A stretch of DNA of 64,000 bases from assembly GCF_003031585.1 (NCBI RefSeq), contig NZ_PWAA01000063.1, positions 62,001 to 126,000 of the forward strand, read 5' to 3'. Positions 8,131 through 16,861 of this stretch are shown here, in pieces. Both the position numbers and the translations under genes were made by a program. How positions within the stretch are numbered: position 1 is the first letter of the stretch; every line of letters begins with the position of its first letter. This stretch comes from Thalassobius sp. I31.1 (GTDB lineage: Bacteria; Pseudomonadota; Alphaproteobacteria; Rhodobacterales; Rhodobacteraceae). The notes under the pieces were generated by a model. That model was not told the origin of the DNA, did not search any database, and saw nothing but the letters and a program-made list of their open reading frames with translations.

Positions 8131-9126
8131 TTAGTTAACCGGGCAGGATTCGTCAGACATGTAGTCGTGAACCACGACTTCGCCTGCGATGATTTTAGCG
8201 CTGGCTTCTGCAACCGCCGCACGCATTTCTTCGGTCAGAAGGCTTTCGTTGAATTCATCAAGAGAGAAGCCAACACCGTTATTTTCCAGGCCCATCGCAA
8301 GGGTCACACCGGTTTCCAGATCTTCACCAGCAGAGAAAACGTCATAAACAGCGTTATCAACGCGCTTCAGCATGGATGTCAGAACGGAACCCGGGTGCAG
8401 GTGGTTCTGGTTGCTGTCCACACCAATGGAAAGCACGCCTTCGTCCGCAGCAGTCTGCAGAACACCAAGACCGGTGCCGCCTGCAGCGGCGAAGATCACG
8501 TCAGCGCCCTGGGAAATCTGGGTGCGGGTCAATTCACCGCCTTTTACCGGGTCATTCCATGCCGCAGGGGTTGTGCCTGTCATGTTCTGAACAACGGTCG
8601 CGTCTGGGTTGGCAGCTTTTACACCCTGGGCATAGCCACAGGCAAACCGGGAAATCAGCGGGATATCCATGCCGCCAATAAAGCCAACGGTGTTGGATTC
8701 AGACGCCATCGCCGCAAGCATACCAACCAGGTAAGACCCTTCATGTTCTGCAAATGCGATCTGACGGATGTTGTCACCTTCAAGCCAGTTCACATCGATG
8801 ATTGCGAATTTGGTGTCAGGGAATTCTTTAGAAACAGTGTCCAGCGCAGAGGCATAGCCAAAGCCGGTCACAACAATCGGGTTTGCGCCACGTTCAGCGA
8901 AACGACGCAGGGCCTGTTCGCGCTGTGCTTCGGACTGGATCTCAACTTCAAGGAAGGAGCCGCCGGTTTCTTCAGCCCAACGTGTCGCGCCGTTGAACGC
9001 AGCTTCGTTGAAGGATTTGTCAAATTTGCCGCCAAGGTCAAAAATTACGGCGGGGTCAGCTACAGCGGCCGCAGTGGAAATTGCGACGGTGGCAGCTGCG
9101 CCAAGGAATGTCCGCATCAGGGTCAT
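8131..9126 (-). CDS. BMP family ABC transporter substrate-binding protein
   Basis: It has 331 residues with a cleavable signal peptide (MRTFLGAAATVAISTAAAVA). The Bmp/PnrA core follows: FDLGGKFDKSFNEAAFNGA near the N-terminus, VVTGFGYASALDTVSKEFPDTKFAIID, VGFIGGMDIPLISRFACGYAQGVKAANP, and VIFAAAGGTGLGVLQTA. This family binds purine nucleosides in the periplasm. There is no lipobox Cys, so it is soluble rather than a lipoprotein. It is the first gene of the importer operon, with GGGAGAG just ahead of the start. Confidence 0.92.
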   Translation of the reverse strand: MTLMRTFLGAAATVAISTAAAVADPAVIFDLGGKFDKSFNEAAFNGATRWAEETGGSFLEVEIQSEAQREQALRRFAERGANPIVVTGFGYASALDTVSKEFPDTKFAIIDVNWLEGDNIRQIAFAEHEGSYLVGMLAAMASESNTVGFIGGMDIPLISRFACGYAQGVKAANPDATVVQNMTGTTPAAWNDPVKGGELTRTQISQGADVIFAAAGGTGLGVLQTAADEGVLSIGVDSNQNHLHPGSVLTSMLKRVDNAVYDVFSAGEDLETGVTLAMGLENNGVGFSLDEFNESLLTEEMRAAVAEASAKIIAGEVVVHDYMSDESCPVN

Positions 9127-9284
9127 AGGTCTCTCCCGGTTTATTATTCAGGCTGTACGTCATAATCGCGAACAGCGTTCTGATTGAGCAGATCTTCAGA
9201 TCATCCGCAATTAAGGCCGTTTCAGGGCGGGGGGGTCAACTGCTTTTTGGGGAATCAACCGGAATCGGCGGATGCATTTCCCAA

Positions 9285-9701
9285 TTATGTTGCAAGCGGG
9301 CGTGAAAATACGAGCGCATCCCGATTTTGCCCGTCAGGAGTCGTGTAATACCGGGGCCGTTTGCCCGCCTGAGTATACCCTGACGCTAAGTAAAGTGCGA
9401 TGGCGGGTGCATTATCTGCGGCGACTTCCAGGAATGATTCTTCCGCACCAAGGGCGCTGGCCTGCGTGTGATACTGCCCCACAAGATCGCGCCCGATCCC
9501 GGCTTTGCGGGCATCCGGTGCAACGGCAATTGTCAGAAGCTCCGCCTCAGGTCCGGCAATGCGCCCTAGGATAAACCCCCGGCTATCCCCGGCCAGAATG
9601 ATGCCATTGCTGCCCAGCAGATCCGCGAACTCTGCCGCCGTCCATGGGCGGGGTGTCGTGAAGCAAAGGCTGTGTAATGTGGCGAGATCTTCAGGCGTCA
9701 T
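9285..9701 (-). CDS. rimI: ribosomal protein S18 alanine N-acetyltransferase (RimI-like)
   Basis: A GNAT acetyltransferase of 138 residues. The acetyl-CoA loop is AVAPDARKAGIGRDLVGQY (a variant of the R/Q-x-x-G-x-A/G motif), preceded by AELLTI and followed by FLEVAADNAPAIALYLASGYTQAGKRPRYY. It starts 3 bases after tsaB, the classic tsaB-rimI pairing. RimI acetylates the N-terminus of ribosomal protein S18. The specificity is taken from the family and from gene order. Confidence 0.85.
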   Translation of the reverse strand: MTPEDLATLHSLCFTTPRPWTAAEFADLLGSNGIILAGDSRGFILGRIAGPEAELLTIAVAPDARKAGIGRDLVGQYHTQASALGAEESFLEVAADNAPAIALYLASGYTQAGKRPRYYTTPDGQNRDALVFSRPLAT

Positions 9702-9704
9702 GTC

Positions 9705-10286
9705 TTACCCGATGATTTGCGGCAGAGGATCTTTGGGTGGGGCCGCATCTGCGGCACGAATGTACAAGGGCGCGGGGCGTTCGGCTTTTCCTGATACCGC
9801 CGCGATCCGGGCGATGCGCAAAGCGATGTCCTCTGCGGATAATGTACTGAATTCAAAGGTCTCTGCCGTGGTGTCGGGCAGATCCACACGGGGCATGAGC
9901 ACAGGCATTTCCTGCCCGCTTTCAAGGCAATAAACCTGATCCCTTGGGGCATTCACCAAGGCGCGGAAGTGCGCATCTGCACCAAAAGCTGCAACCTCAA
10001 AACCACTGACACCAATCGCCGGAATGTTCAGGGAAAGTGCAAGCCCGCGGGCGGCGGAGACGGCGATGCGGATGCCGGTGAAATTACCGGGGCCAATGCC
10101 AACACCGATGCGATCCAGATCCTGCCAGGACTTTCCTGCGCCTGCCAGCATCTCTTCCATCATCGGCATGAGATGTTCGGCCTGGCCTTTTGCCATCAGG
10201 TCGCCCCGGACAGACAGAACCTCATCGCCAGACAGCAAAGCGGCCGCGACATGCGCGGCCGATGTATCAAAACCCAGAGTCAGCAT
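9705..10286 (-). CDS. tsaB: tRNA threonylcarbamoyladenosine biosynthesis protein TsaB
   Basis: TsaB is the partner of TsaD in making t6A37 in ANN-decoding tRNAs. The protein has 193 residues and begins LTLGFDTSAAHVAAALLSGDEVL, followed by IGVGIGPGNFTGIRIAVSAARGLALSLNIPAIGVSGFEV, the ASKHA-fold signature of the family. The C-terminal half is somewhat short but normal for Rhodobacterales. It abuts nfuA directly and precedes rimI by 3 bases, so the three form an operon. Confidence 0.92.
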   Translation of the reverse strand: MLTLGFDTSAAHVAAALLSGDEVLSVRGDLMAKGQAEHLMPMMEEMLAGAGKSWQDLDRIGVGIGPGNFTGIRIAVSAARGLALSLNIPAIGVSGFEVAAFGADAHFRALVNAPRDQVYCLESGQEMPVLMPRVDLPDTTAETFEFSTLSAEDIALRIARIAAVSGKAERPAPLYIRAADAAPPKDPLPQIIG

Positions 10287-10850
10287 TTATGCAGCGACCG
10301 GGCGGACCTCGGTCACTTCGGGGATGTAGTGACGCAGAAGGTTTTCAATGCCCATTTTCAGGGTCAGAGAGGCGGAAGGACAACCGGCGCAAGCGCCCTG
10401 CATATGCAGATACACAACGCCGCGATCAAAGCCGTGGAAGGTAATGTCACCACCATCCTGGGCCACGGCAGGACGTACGCGGGTATCCAGCAGGTCTTTG
10501 ATCTGATTGACGATTTCAGCATCTTCGCCGGTATGTTCCGCATGCCCCGTGGAGGCCACAGCCTCACCCGCCATGACCGGCTGGCCAGACTGGAAATGTT
10601 CCATAATCGCGCCGAGGATTGCGGGTTTGATGTGGTTCCAGTCGGTGGCGTCATCTTTGGTGACGGTCACAAATTCATGGCCGAAAAACACGCCGCTTAC
10701 GCCGGACACCGTAAAGATCCGCTGCGCCAGAGGCGAAGACGCCGCCGCTTCAGCAGAAGGAAAATCCGCAGTGCCGGAAGGCAGAACTGTCTGACCTGGC
10801 AGGAATTTCAGGGTCGCGGGGTTTGGCGTGGATTCGGTTTGAATAAACAT
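10287..10850 (-). CDS. NifU/NfuA family iron-sulfur scaffold protein
   Basis: It has 187 residues: an N-terminal Nfu_N domain (MFIQTESTPNPATLKFLPGQ) and a C-terminal NifU-like domain with the cluster-binding Cys pair in GACAGCPSASLTLKMGIENLL. Such proteins carry 4Fe-4S clusters to target enzymes. The ATG at 10850 was chosen for the conserved MFIQTE start and a GGAG upstream; an in-frame ATG at 10955 only adds unrelated residues. It is the first gene of nfuA-tsaB-rimI. Confidence 0.92.
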   Translation of the reverse strand: MFIQTESTPNPATLKFLPGQTVLPSGTADFPSAEAAASSPLAQRIFTVSGVSGVFFGHEFVTVTKDDATDWNHIKPAILGAIMEHFQSGQPVMAGEAVASTGHAEHTGEDAEIVNQIKDLLDTRVRPAVAQDGGDITFHGFDRGVVYLHMQGACAGCPSASLTLKMGIENLLRHYIPEVTEVRPVAA

Positions 10851-10938
10851 GAGGCGCTCCGTTGTTGCGTCAGATATGCGCCCGCGAAGGCGAAGTGTCA
10901 AGTTTTGGAATGGTTCTAAACTAGACGCAAAAAGCGGG

Positions 10939-10980
10939 ATGCACAAGTCATGCACAATCCATGCATATGTTATGCATATA
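10939..10980. repeat. array of four ATGCAY repeats with 11-bp period (copy A)
   Basis: ATGCAC starts at 10939 and 10950, and ATGCAT at 10961 and 10972, an exact 11-bp step each time. The units are preceded by varied dinucleotides and mostly followed by A. It lies in the 222-base gap between nfuA (minus) and a broken gene (plus). A near-identical array is at 46821-46862. A helical-period direct repeat suggests cooperative binding by a protein, for example of the OmpR/PhoB type, or DnaA-like boxes. No annotated feature explains it. Confidence 0.75.
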
Positions 10981-11072
10981 AATTGTATACAGCTTCGCGG
11001 CTGTTATTGGATGACATCAGGTTGCGCGGCATTCTGCAAACATGAAATTTGTGTTTATGAAAGACTGTAGAT

Positions 11073-11821
11073 ATGCGGATACTGATCACACTTTGCCTTT
11101 TGTTAAGTTTGCCACAGGCGGCGATGGCGACGCCATACCGACATGTTGAAATACGGGAGCTGGTCCTGGGGCAGACTGTACGCATTTCTTTGTCCTGCGT
11201 CATATTGGGGACAACCGCGGTTATCACGGAACCCGGCAGGACGAATTTATCTGATCTCACACGATTTGCTGAGTGGCGCTGAAGAGCGGACCTGGCCCGT
11301 GATGCGCAGCCTGGATCATGGACGGTATCATTTTCAGAACAATGTGCCGGAGCGTTTTGAAAATCTCGGCGCAGGCGAAAGAGTTAATCCCTTCGACATT
11401 CTTCTGTGGGTGAAGCGGTAAATCTGAACCCGATGATTTACCCCATGGGGGACCACTGGCCGCATGTGCAGATATCGGGCAGCGATATTGTGGTTTCCGG
11501 GCCGGACGGAAGTTCAGATGTTGCAGTCGCCACTGTGGTCGAACCTATGATCGAAAGCCTTCAGGATACCCATGCGTTATTGTCTGGCGACGGGAAGGGC
11601 GGGCAGTGGATGGAAAAGCTTGCGGGGGAGCTTGAGCGGCTGCGCCAGAACACGGAGGCGGTTGCGGAAAGCTGTGCCTTTGCGGGCAGTTTCACACAGA
11701 ATGGCCGCCTGAAGCCGACATACGCCCGGTGCTTGCGCAGCTGACGTGCCGGTTTGAGGATGAGTACATAGGGTGCATTACCTATTGGGCCGTGCTTCCC
11801 CCGGAAAAGTTGCAGAGATAA
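11073..11821 (+). pseudogene. secreted protein gene broken by several frameshifts
   Basis: A signal peptide (MRILITLCLLLSLPQAAMA) opens frame 3 at 11073. Protein-like sequence continues in another frame to about 11420 (EERTWPVMRSLDHGRYHFQN), returns to frame 3 from about 11406 (GEAVNLNPMIYPMGDHWPHV through VVEPMIESLQDTHALLSGD), and ends in a third frame (EADIRPVLAQLTCRFEDEYI to a TAA at 11819-11821). Joined, these would give about 250 residues of a periplasmic protein I do not recognise. At least three frameshifts in 750 bases point to decay rather than a single error. It lies next to repeat array A. Confidence 0.65.
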
Positions 11822-11847
11822 GTTTTGCAGGTTCCTGCCAGAGGCGA

Positions 11848-12303
11848 TCAGGTGATCGCCTCAAGCCGTTCTTTGGACAGCTCACCCGGCACAATTGTGA
11901 TAGGGATGGAAAGAGAACCAGAAGCTCTGGTCAGCTGGGTTACAAGCGGGCCGGGGCCTTTTTTTTCGGTGCCAGCGCCAAGCACCAGAACGCCGACTTC
12001 CGGGTCATCCTGAACCTGGGCCAGGATCTGTTCCACGGGTTCGCCTTCGCGCACCACAAGTTCGGGATCAACGCCCTGTTTGTCCCGCATCCATTTGGCG
12101 AATACTTCGAAATGGGCGTGAATACGTTCGCGGGCTTCTTCGCGCATCAGATCGCCAACGCCAACCCAGTGGTTGAAATCATCCGGCGGAATCACAGACA
12201 GGATTTCAACGCCACCACCCGTATGGGCGGCGCGCATGGCGGCAAAACGCATGGCATTCAGACATTCACGGCTGTCATCAAGAACGACAAGAAATTTACG
12301 CAT
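11848..12303 (-). CDS. universal stress protein (UspA family)
   Basis: A 151-residue single Usp domain. It begins MRKFLVVLDDSRECLNAMRFAAMRA, has the middle VVREGEPVEQILAQVQDDPEVGVLVLGAG, and ends with a looser ATP-loop (SLSIPITIVPG). AGGAGG lies just before the ATG at 12303, which decides this start over an upstream in-frame one at 12387. Usp proteins are cytoplasmic stress-response nucleotide-binding proteins. The exact role is unknown. Confidence 0.88.
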   Translation of the reverse strand: MRKFLVVLDDSRECLNAMRFAAMRAAHTGGGVEILSVIPPDDFNHWVGVGDLMREEARERIHAHFEVFAKWMRDKQGVDPELVVREGEPVEQILAQVQDDPEVGVLVLGAGTEKKGPGPLVTQLTRASGSLSIPITIVPGELSKERLEAIT

Positions 12304-12411
12304 ACAGATCCTCCTGAGGTGCGGGCATGATGACCAGGGATTGCGGCGGGCGCAAGGGCAGGATTGCCCCTGCGACGCGGTGGCCACATCCGGGGCTGTC
12401 TTCTGGCGATA

Positions 12412-13272
12412 TCAGGCGGAATGCGCCCAGTCCCAGTAAAGTTCACGCGCGCGGCGGGTGACTGGGCCGACCTGGTAGTTCACGTCGTCAAACTGCGTGA
12501 CCGGGGTGATTTTGGACATGTTACCTGTGAGGAAGACTTCATCTGCGCTGTCGAAATCTGCGTAATTCAGGGTGGCTTCATGCACCTTCACGCCATCAGT
12601 GCGCAAAAGTTCCATGTGACGGGCCCGGGTGATGCCGGACAGGAAGGTGCCGTTGGCGATCGGGGTGAAGACTTCGCCGTCTTTAACCATAAAGACATTG
12701 GCCGTGGCGGATTCCGCGACATTGCCGTTTGAATCACAGGCCAGCGCATTGCTGAAACCGCGCCGTTTGGCTTCCATCAGCATGCGGGCGTTGTTCGGGT
12801 ACAGGCAGCCTGCCTTGGCGTTGACCACGGCGTTTTCCAGCGTCGGGCGGCGGAAACGGGTGCGGGTGAGGGTGGTTGAGGCTTCGGGCGCGGCCATGGG
12901 GACTTCTTCCAGACAAATCGCAAAGCCTGTTGTGTCTGTTGACGGCACAATCGCAGAGGCATCGCCATCAATGCCCCAATACATAGGGCGGATGTAAACG
13001 GCGGCGCCCGCGTCAAACATCGCAAGCCCTTCATGGGTCAGGGCGACGATGTCTTCCATCGATACGGTTGGGGTCAGCATCAGGGCTTCGGCAGAACGGT
13101 TTACGCGGTGCGCATGTTTGTCGAGATCCGGGGTGAGGCCCTCAAACAGGCGTGCGCCGTCAAATACGGTAGATCCCAGCCAGGCCGCGTGATCGGCGGC
13201 AGACATGACAGGCACGTCGCCCGTGTGCCAGGTGCCGTTGTAATAAGTGCGGATGTTCTTGCTGACAGCCAT
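12412..13272 (-). CDS. ilvE: branched-chain amino acid aminotransferase (class IV PLP)
   Basis: It transfers the amino group between glutamate and the 2-oxo acids of leucine, isoleucine and valine. Features across 286 residues include YYNGTWHTGDVPVMSAADHA, the Arg-rich VYIRPMYWG, PLP Lys in AVVNAKAGCLYPNNARMLMEAKRRGF, and the cofactor loop ATANVFMVKDGEVFTP with FLSGITR. The ATG at 13272 was chosen (MAVSKNIRTYYNG). It is a single gene here; in related genomes it often adjoins petP/petR regulators. A TCGTTG-N6-CAACGA palindrome lies 28-45 bases upstream. Confidence 0.87.
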   Translation of the reverse strand: MAVSKNIRTYYNGTWHTGDVPVMSAADHAAWLGSTVFDGARLFEGLTPDLDKHAHRVNRSAEALMLTPTVSMEDIVALTHEGLAMFDAGAAVYIRPMYWGIDGDASAIVPSTDTTGFAICLEEVPMAAPEASTTLTRTRFRRPTLENAVVNAKAGCLYPNNARMLMEAKRRGFSNALACDSNGNVAESATANVFMVKDGEVFTPIANGTFLSGITRARHMELLRTDGVKVHEATLNYADFDSADEVFLTGNMSKITPVTQFDDVNYQVGPVTRRARELYWDWAHSA

Positions 13273-13299
13273 TTTCGTTCTCTCCCCCAAAACGCCAAT

Positions 13300-13317
13300 T
13301 CGTTGTTGTCGCAACGA
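13300..13317. promoter_or_regulatory. 18-bp inverted repeat upstream of ilvE
   Basis: TCGTTG, 6 bases, then CAACGA form a perfect inverted repeat 28-45 bases before the ilvE start. The size and AAC/GTT ends resemble MarR-family operators. That would fit the MarR-type PetP often linked to ilvE in Rhodobacterales, but no such gene is in this window. The function is inferred. Confidence 0.4.
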
Positions 13318-13487
13318 TATGGTGGGAAAGGTCAGAGGTCCAGACGTTATTTATCTTCGGCCAAGACGGCATCAGGCAGTGTGCAGAAGGCCGGATCATG
13401 AGGGGGCTTAAAGTAAGAAGTCACCCGTACTATCGCGGCTTCCTGTGCCATTTTCTCTCGTATACGTTTGGCGTTTTTGCCCGTCGT

Positions 13488-14519
13488 TTACCGGGACCGC
13501 ACAAAACCCACGATGTCATAGGTCTTTTCCAGAATTGGTCGTGCGATGGCGTCGGCGCGCTCTGCGCCGCGGCCAAGGATCTTGTCGATCTCGGCGGTGT
13601 CTTGCATCAGGCGGGACATTTCGGTGGAAATCGGGGATAGTTTTTCAACCGCCAATTCCGCAAGTGCCGGTTTGAATGTGCCGAATTGTGACCCACCGTG
13701 ATCTGCCAGAACCTGATCAACGGTCATGTCCGCAAGGCCTGCGTAGACGTTCACAAGATTGCGGGCCTCGGGGCGATCCTCAAGGCCTTTTGCTTCGGAT
13801 GGCAGGGCTTCCGGGTCGGTTTTTGCTTTGCGGATCTTCTTGGCGATGTCATCCGCGCTGTCTGTCATATTGATCCGGCTCATGTCGGAGGGGTCAGATT
13901 TTGACATCTTCTTGGACCCATCACGCAGAGACATCACGCGTGTGGCCGCGCCTTCGATCACCGGTTCGGTCAGCGGGAAGAAATCGACGCCATAGTCGTG
14001 GTTGAACTTGGCCGCAATGTCACGTGTCAGTTCCAGGTGCTGTTTCTGATCATCGCCCACAGGCACATGGGTTGCGTGGTAAATCAGAATATCCGCGGCC
14101 ATCAGGGCAGGGTAGGCGAACAGGCCAAGCGATGCATTTTGTGCGTTCTTACCGGCTTTGTCTTTGAACTGGGTCATGCGCTGCATCCAGCCCATGCGCG
14201 CAACACAGTTGAAGATCCAGGCCAGTTCCGCATGGGCAGACACCTGGCTTTGGTTGAACAGCACGGATTTTTCGGGATCAATACCGGATGCGATGAAACC
14301 AGCCGCCAGCTCGCGTGTGGCGTGGCGCAGGTCAGCCGGGTCCTGCCAGACGGAGATCGCATGCATGTCGACCATACAATAGATGCTTTCGATGCCTTCG
14401 TTTTGTTTCTCAACAAAACGCTTCAGCGCGCCCAGGTAGTTGCCAAGCGTCAGGTTGCCGGAAGGCTGAATACCGGAAAAGATACGGGTCGGGTGGGTTT
14501 GCGCTGCGTCGGTCATCAT
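13488..14519 (-). CDS. trpS: tryptophanyl-tRNA synthetase
   Basis: A class I aminoacyl-tRNA synthetase that charges tRNA-Trp, 343 residues. The HIGH-like motif is in [19 protein letters not shown] and the KMSKS loop is in [35 protein letters not shown] and the metal-site region also match TrpS. Two adjacent ATGs (14519 and 14516) follow a GAGG; either could start. It is transcribed away from the rhomboid-like gene at 14602. Confidence 0.96.
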   Translation of the reverse strand: MMTDAAQTHPTRIFSGIQPSGNLTLGNYLGALKRFVEKQNEGIESIYCMVDMHAISVWQDPADLRHATRELAAGFIASGIDPEKSVLFNQSQVSAHAELAWIFNCVARMGWMQRMTQFKDKAGKNAQNASLGLFAYPALMAADILIYHATHVPVGDDQKQHLELTRDIAAKFNHDYGVDFFPLTEPVIEGAATRVMSLRDGSKKMSKSDPSDMSRINMTDSADDIAKKIRKAKTDPEALPSEAKGLEDRPEARNLVNVYAGLADMTVDQVLADHGGSQFGTFKPALAELAVEKLSPISTEMSRLMQDTAEIDKILGRGAERADAIARPILEKTYDIVGFVRSR

Positions 14520-14601
14520 GGGCCTCGGATCGGAAAGCTGGATATTTTGTTCCTGCTGGCTTACCCATGGCAGACAATAAGGTCAACCGGAGCAGTTATT
14601 C

Positions 14602-15297
14602 ATGTATCAGGACCACAACACAGCCCCCGTCAATCCTTTGCCGAAGGTGCTGATCCTTCTTTGTGTGGCGCTTGCCGCGGCAGAACCTTTTCTGATGTTG
14701 CAGAAACTGGGGTTTCTCGGTGGGATCGCAGGGCTTGACGGGCGCAGTGCGCTTTTGCAGGATTTCTTTCTGCCTGCCGGCCTGTTGCAGGCGATGCTGG
14801 AAGCAGGTGATTTCAGCCCACAGTATCTGTCCCGCTTTATCAGTTACATCTTTGTCGATGGCAGCCTGATTGGCACGATCTTTGCCCTTGTCTTCATTTT
14901 GGCATTCGGGAATTTTGTTGCCCGCGCTTTTGCGCCCTGGCGGTTTCTTGTCATCTTCTTTGCATCCGTTCTGACCGGGGGGCTGGTCTATAATGTGCTG
15001 GCGCTGATGATCGGCTATGGTGGCGTGCTGGCCGGGGGAATGCCGGGGGCCTTCGGGTTGATCGGGGCGTTTACCTGGCTGATGTGGACCGGCATTCTGC
15101 GCCATCCCATCGGGGCAACCAACCCCTTTGCGCTGATCCTGTTCCTGGTCATTTTCCGTGTTGCCTCAGCCCCGGTGTTTGGCTGGGACTGGACGACCGT
15201 TGCGGATTGGACCGGGTTTGCAACCGGGTTTGGTCTGTGTTTCCTGTTGGTGCCGGGCGGATGGCAGCAGATGTTGCAACGTCTGCGTCAGCGCTGA
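14602..15297 (+). CDS. catalytically dead rhomboid-family membrane protein
   Basis: A membrane protein of 231 residues with about six hydrophobic segments and the rhomboid scaffold GG-x-PGAFGLIGAFTWL. In active rhomboids this loop is GxSG; here residue 148 is Pro instead of the nucleophilic Ser. The His-x3-Asn of the second helix and the catalytic His of the last helix are also missing (DWTGFATGFG). It should therefore bind rather than cleave membrane clients, like other rhomboid pseudoproteases. GGAG precedes the ATG. Its stop abuts the murJ stop with no gap. The family call is inferred from the motif scaffold. Confidence 0.72.
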   Translation: MYQDHNTAPVNPLPKVLILLCVALAAAEPFLMLQKLGFLGGIAGLDGRSALLQDFFLPAGLLQAMLEAGDFSPQYLSRFISYIFVDGSLIGTIFALVFILAFGNFVARAFAPWRFLVIFFASVLTGGLVYNVLALMIGYGGVLAGGMPGAFGLIGAFTWLMWTGILRHPIGATNPFALILFLVIFRVASAPVFGWDWTTVADWTGFATGFGLCFLLVPGGWQQMLQRLRQR

Positions 15298-16833
15298 TCA
15301 GCCGCCGCGCCGGACAGAGGATTTCAGTTCAGACAGGCGGAAAGCGCCAAACAGATGGCCTGCAATGCCGTATGAAAGCATGCCGGATGTGATCAGTATC
15401 AGCAGGGCAAGATAGCGCCAGCCATTGTAGCCAAACATTGGCTGGATCAGCAGCATTGTCATCCAGAGCCAGGCGCACATGGCGGCGCTGGCCAGGCAGA
15501 TCCGCCAGGCGCGTTTGCGGAAGCGGGCGTCAAAGCGGGCGACTTCACCCATTTTGCGGCTGCCGGCCCAGAGCAGAAAGAACATCGCCCAGCCTGCGAT
15601 GGTTGTTGCGACTGCGGCAGCATAAAACCCGATCCATGGGGAAAGCCCCACTGCAAGGGCAGCGTTTACCACCATGGCGACAAGCGCATAGTAAAACGGA
15701 GATTTTGTATCTTCGCGGGCGAAATACAGCGGTTGAATGACTTTTTGCAGCACAAAAGCGGGCAGCCCCAGGCCGTAGATCGCCACGGCCAGCGCGGTGT
15801 TTGCTGTGTCGTCAATGGTGAATGCGCCGCGCTGGAACAGGACTTCGACCAGGGGCAGTGAAAAGAACACAAGCGCCACGGCGGATGGGATCGTCAGCAT
15901 CAGGGCAAATTCGCCAGCACGGGAAAACGCGTCACGGCCGCCATCATGATCCTCAGCCGCCAGGCGACGGGAGAGTTCGGGCAGCAGGACAATGCCAATG
16001 GCAATGCCGACAACCCCCAGGGGCAGCTGATACAGGCGGTCGGCGTTGTAAAGCCAGGACACAGCTTTGTCGAACTGGCTGGCAACCTGACGGCCCACCA
16101 GCAGGTTGATCTGCACAACACCCCCGGCAAGGGCGGCGGGGCCGGCGATGATCGCAAGGCGTTTCAGATCCGGGGTGAAACGCGGGCGGCGCAGGCGGAT
16201 GGGGAACCCTGCCTTTGCGGCGGCGTACCAGACCAGCGTCAGTTGCGCGACACCGCCGACGGGGATGGCCCAGATCAGTGCATCAGCAATGTTATATCCG
16301 GCAGCTGCGGCAAAAAGGATTGCGCCGATGAAGACCACATTCAGCAGAACGGGGGCTGCGGCAGCAGCCGCGAAATGGCGGGCGGCGTTCAGCACGCCGG
16401 ACAGAAGGGCGGCGAGCGAAATAAAGACGATATAAGGGAAAGCAACGCGGCCATAATCCACCGCCAGATCGAATTTCTCTGTTCCGGCAAAGCCCGACAC
16501 CTGGGCCCAGATCAGCCAGGGCATAACCATTTGCGCGATCACGGTCAGCACAATGACAATAGCAGCCAGCCCGGCAAAAGCGTCAGAGGCGAAGCCCTGC
16601 GGATCTTCCCCGCTTTCCAGTTTCTTTGAGAACATCGGCACAAAGGCCATGTTGAACGCCCCTTCCGCAAAGAAGCGACGGAAGAGATTGGGCAGGGTAA
16701 AGGCGGCAACAAAAGCCTGATGCGCCGGGCCTGTGCCAAGATAAGCGGCAATCAGAACATCGCGCAGAAATCCGAGGATCCGGCTGGCAAGTGTCCAGAA
16801 GCCTACGGTGAAAAATCCCCGTGTCATTCGCAT
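15298..16833 (-). CDS. murJ: lipid II flippase MurJ (MviN)
   Basis: It moves lipid II across the inner membrane for peptidoglycan synthesis. The 511 residues contain about 14 membrane helices. The N-terminus MRMTRGFFTVGFWTLASRILGFLRDVLIAAYLG and the segment FVAAFTLPNLFRRFFAEGAFNMAFVPMF are the MviN/MurJ signature, with the central-cavity Arg residues. It starts after a GAGAGG. It follows glnD by 28 bases and is probably cotranscribed with it. Its stop codon abuts that of the rhomboid-like gene on the other strand. Confidence 0.95.
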   Translation of the reverse strand: MRMTRGFFTVGFWTLASRILGFLRDVLIAAYLGTGPAHQAFVAAFTLPNLFRRFFAEGAFNMAFVPMFSKKLESGEDPQGFASDAFAGLAAIVIVLTVIAQMVMPWLIWAQVSGFAGTEKFDLAVDYGRVAFPYIVFISLAALLSGVLNAARHFAAAAAAPVLLNVVFIGAILFAAAAGYNIADALIWAIPVGGVAQLTLVWYAAAKAGFPIRLRRPRFTPDLKRLAIIAGPAALAGGVVQINLLVGRQVASQFDKAVSWLYNADRLYQLPLGVVGIAIGIVLLPELSRRLAAEDHDGGRDAFSRAGEFALMLTIPSAVALVFFSLPLVEVLFQRGAFTIDDTANTALAVAIYGLGLPAFVLQKVIQPLYFAREDTKSPFYYALVAMVVNAALAVGLSPWIGFYAAAVATTIAGWAMFFLLWAGSRKMGEVARFDARFRKRAWRICLASAAMCAWLWMTMLLIQPMFGYNGWRYLALLILITSGMLSYGIAGHLFGAFRLSELKSSVRRGG

Positions 16834-16861
16834 GATGTCTGCCTCTCGTTAAGCCTGCGCT

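Noticed and set aside
7468-9165. 565-residue open frame opposite the importer ATPase and binding protein
   Set aside because: It spans two well-supported genes and their junction on the other strand, and its sequence is not protein-like.
9127-9284. Possible small gene or regulator (fur/irr-like) upstream of rimI's usual neighbour
   Set aside because: No open frame with a ribosome site; only a short GATCTTCAGATC repeat is seen.
12354-12371. GGGCA-GGAT-TGCCC hairpin after ilvE as a terminator
   Set aside because: The stem is only about 5 bp and no T-run follows.
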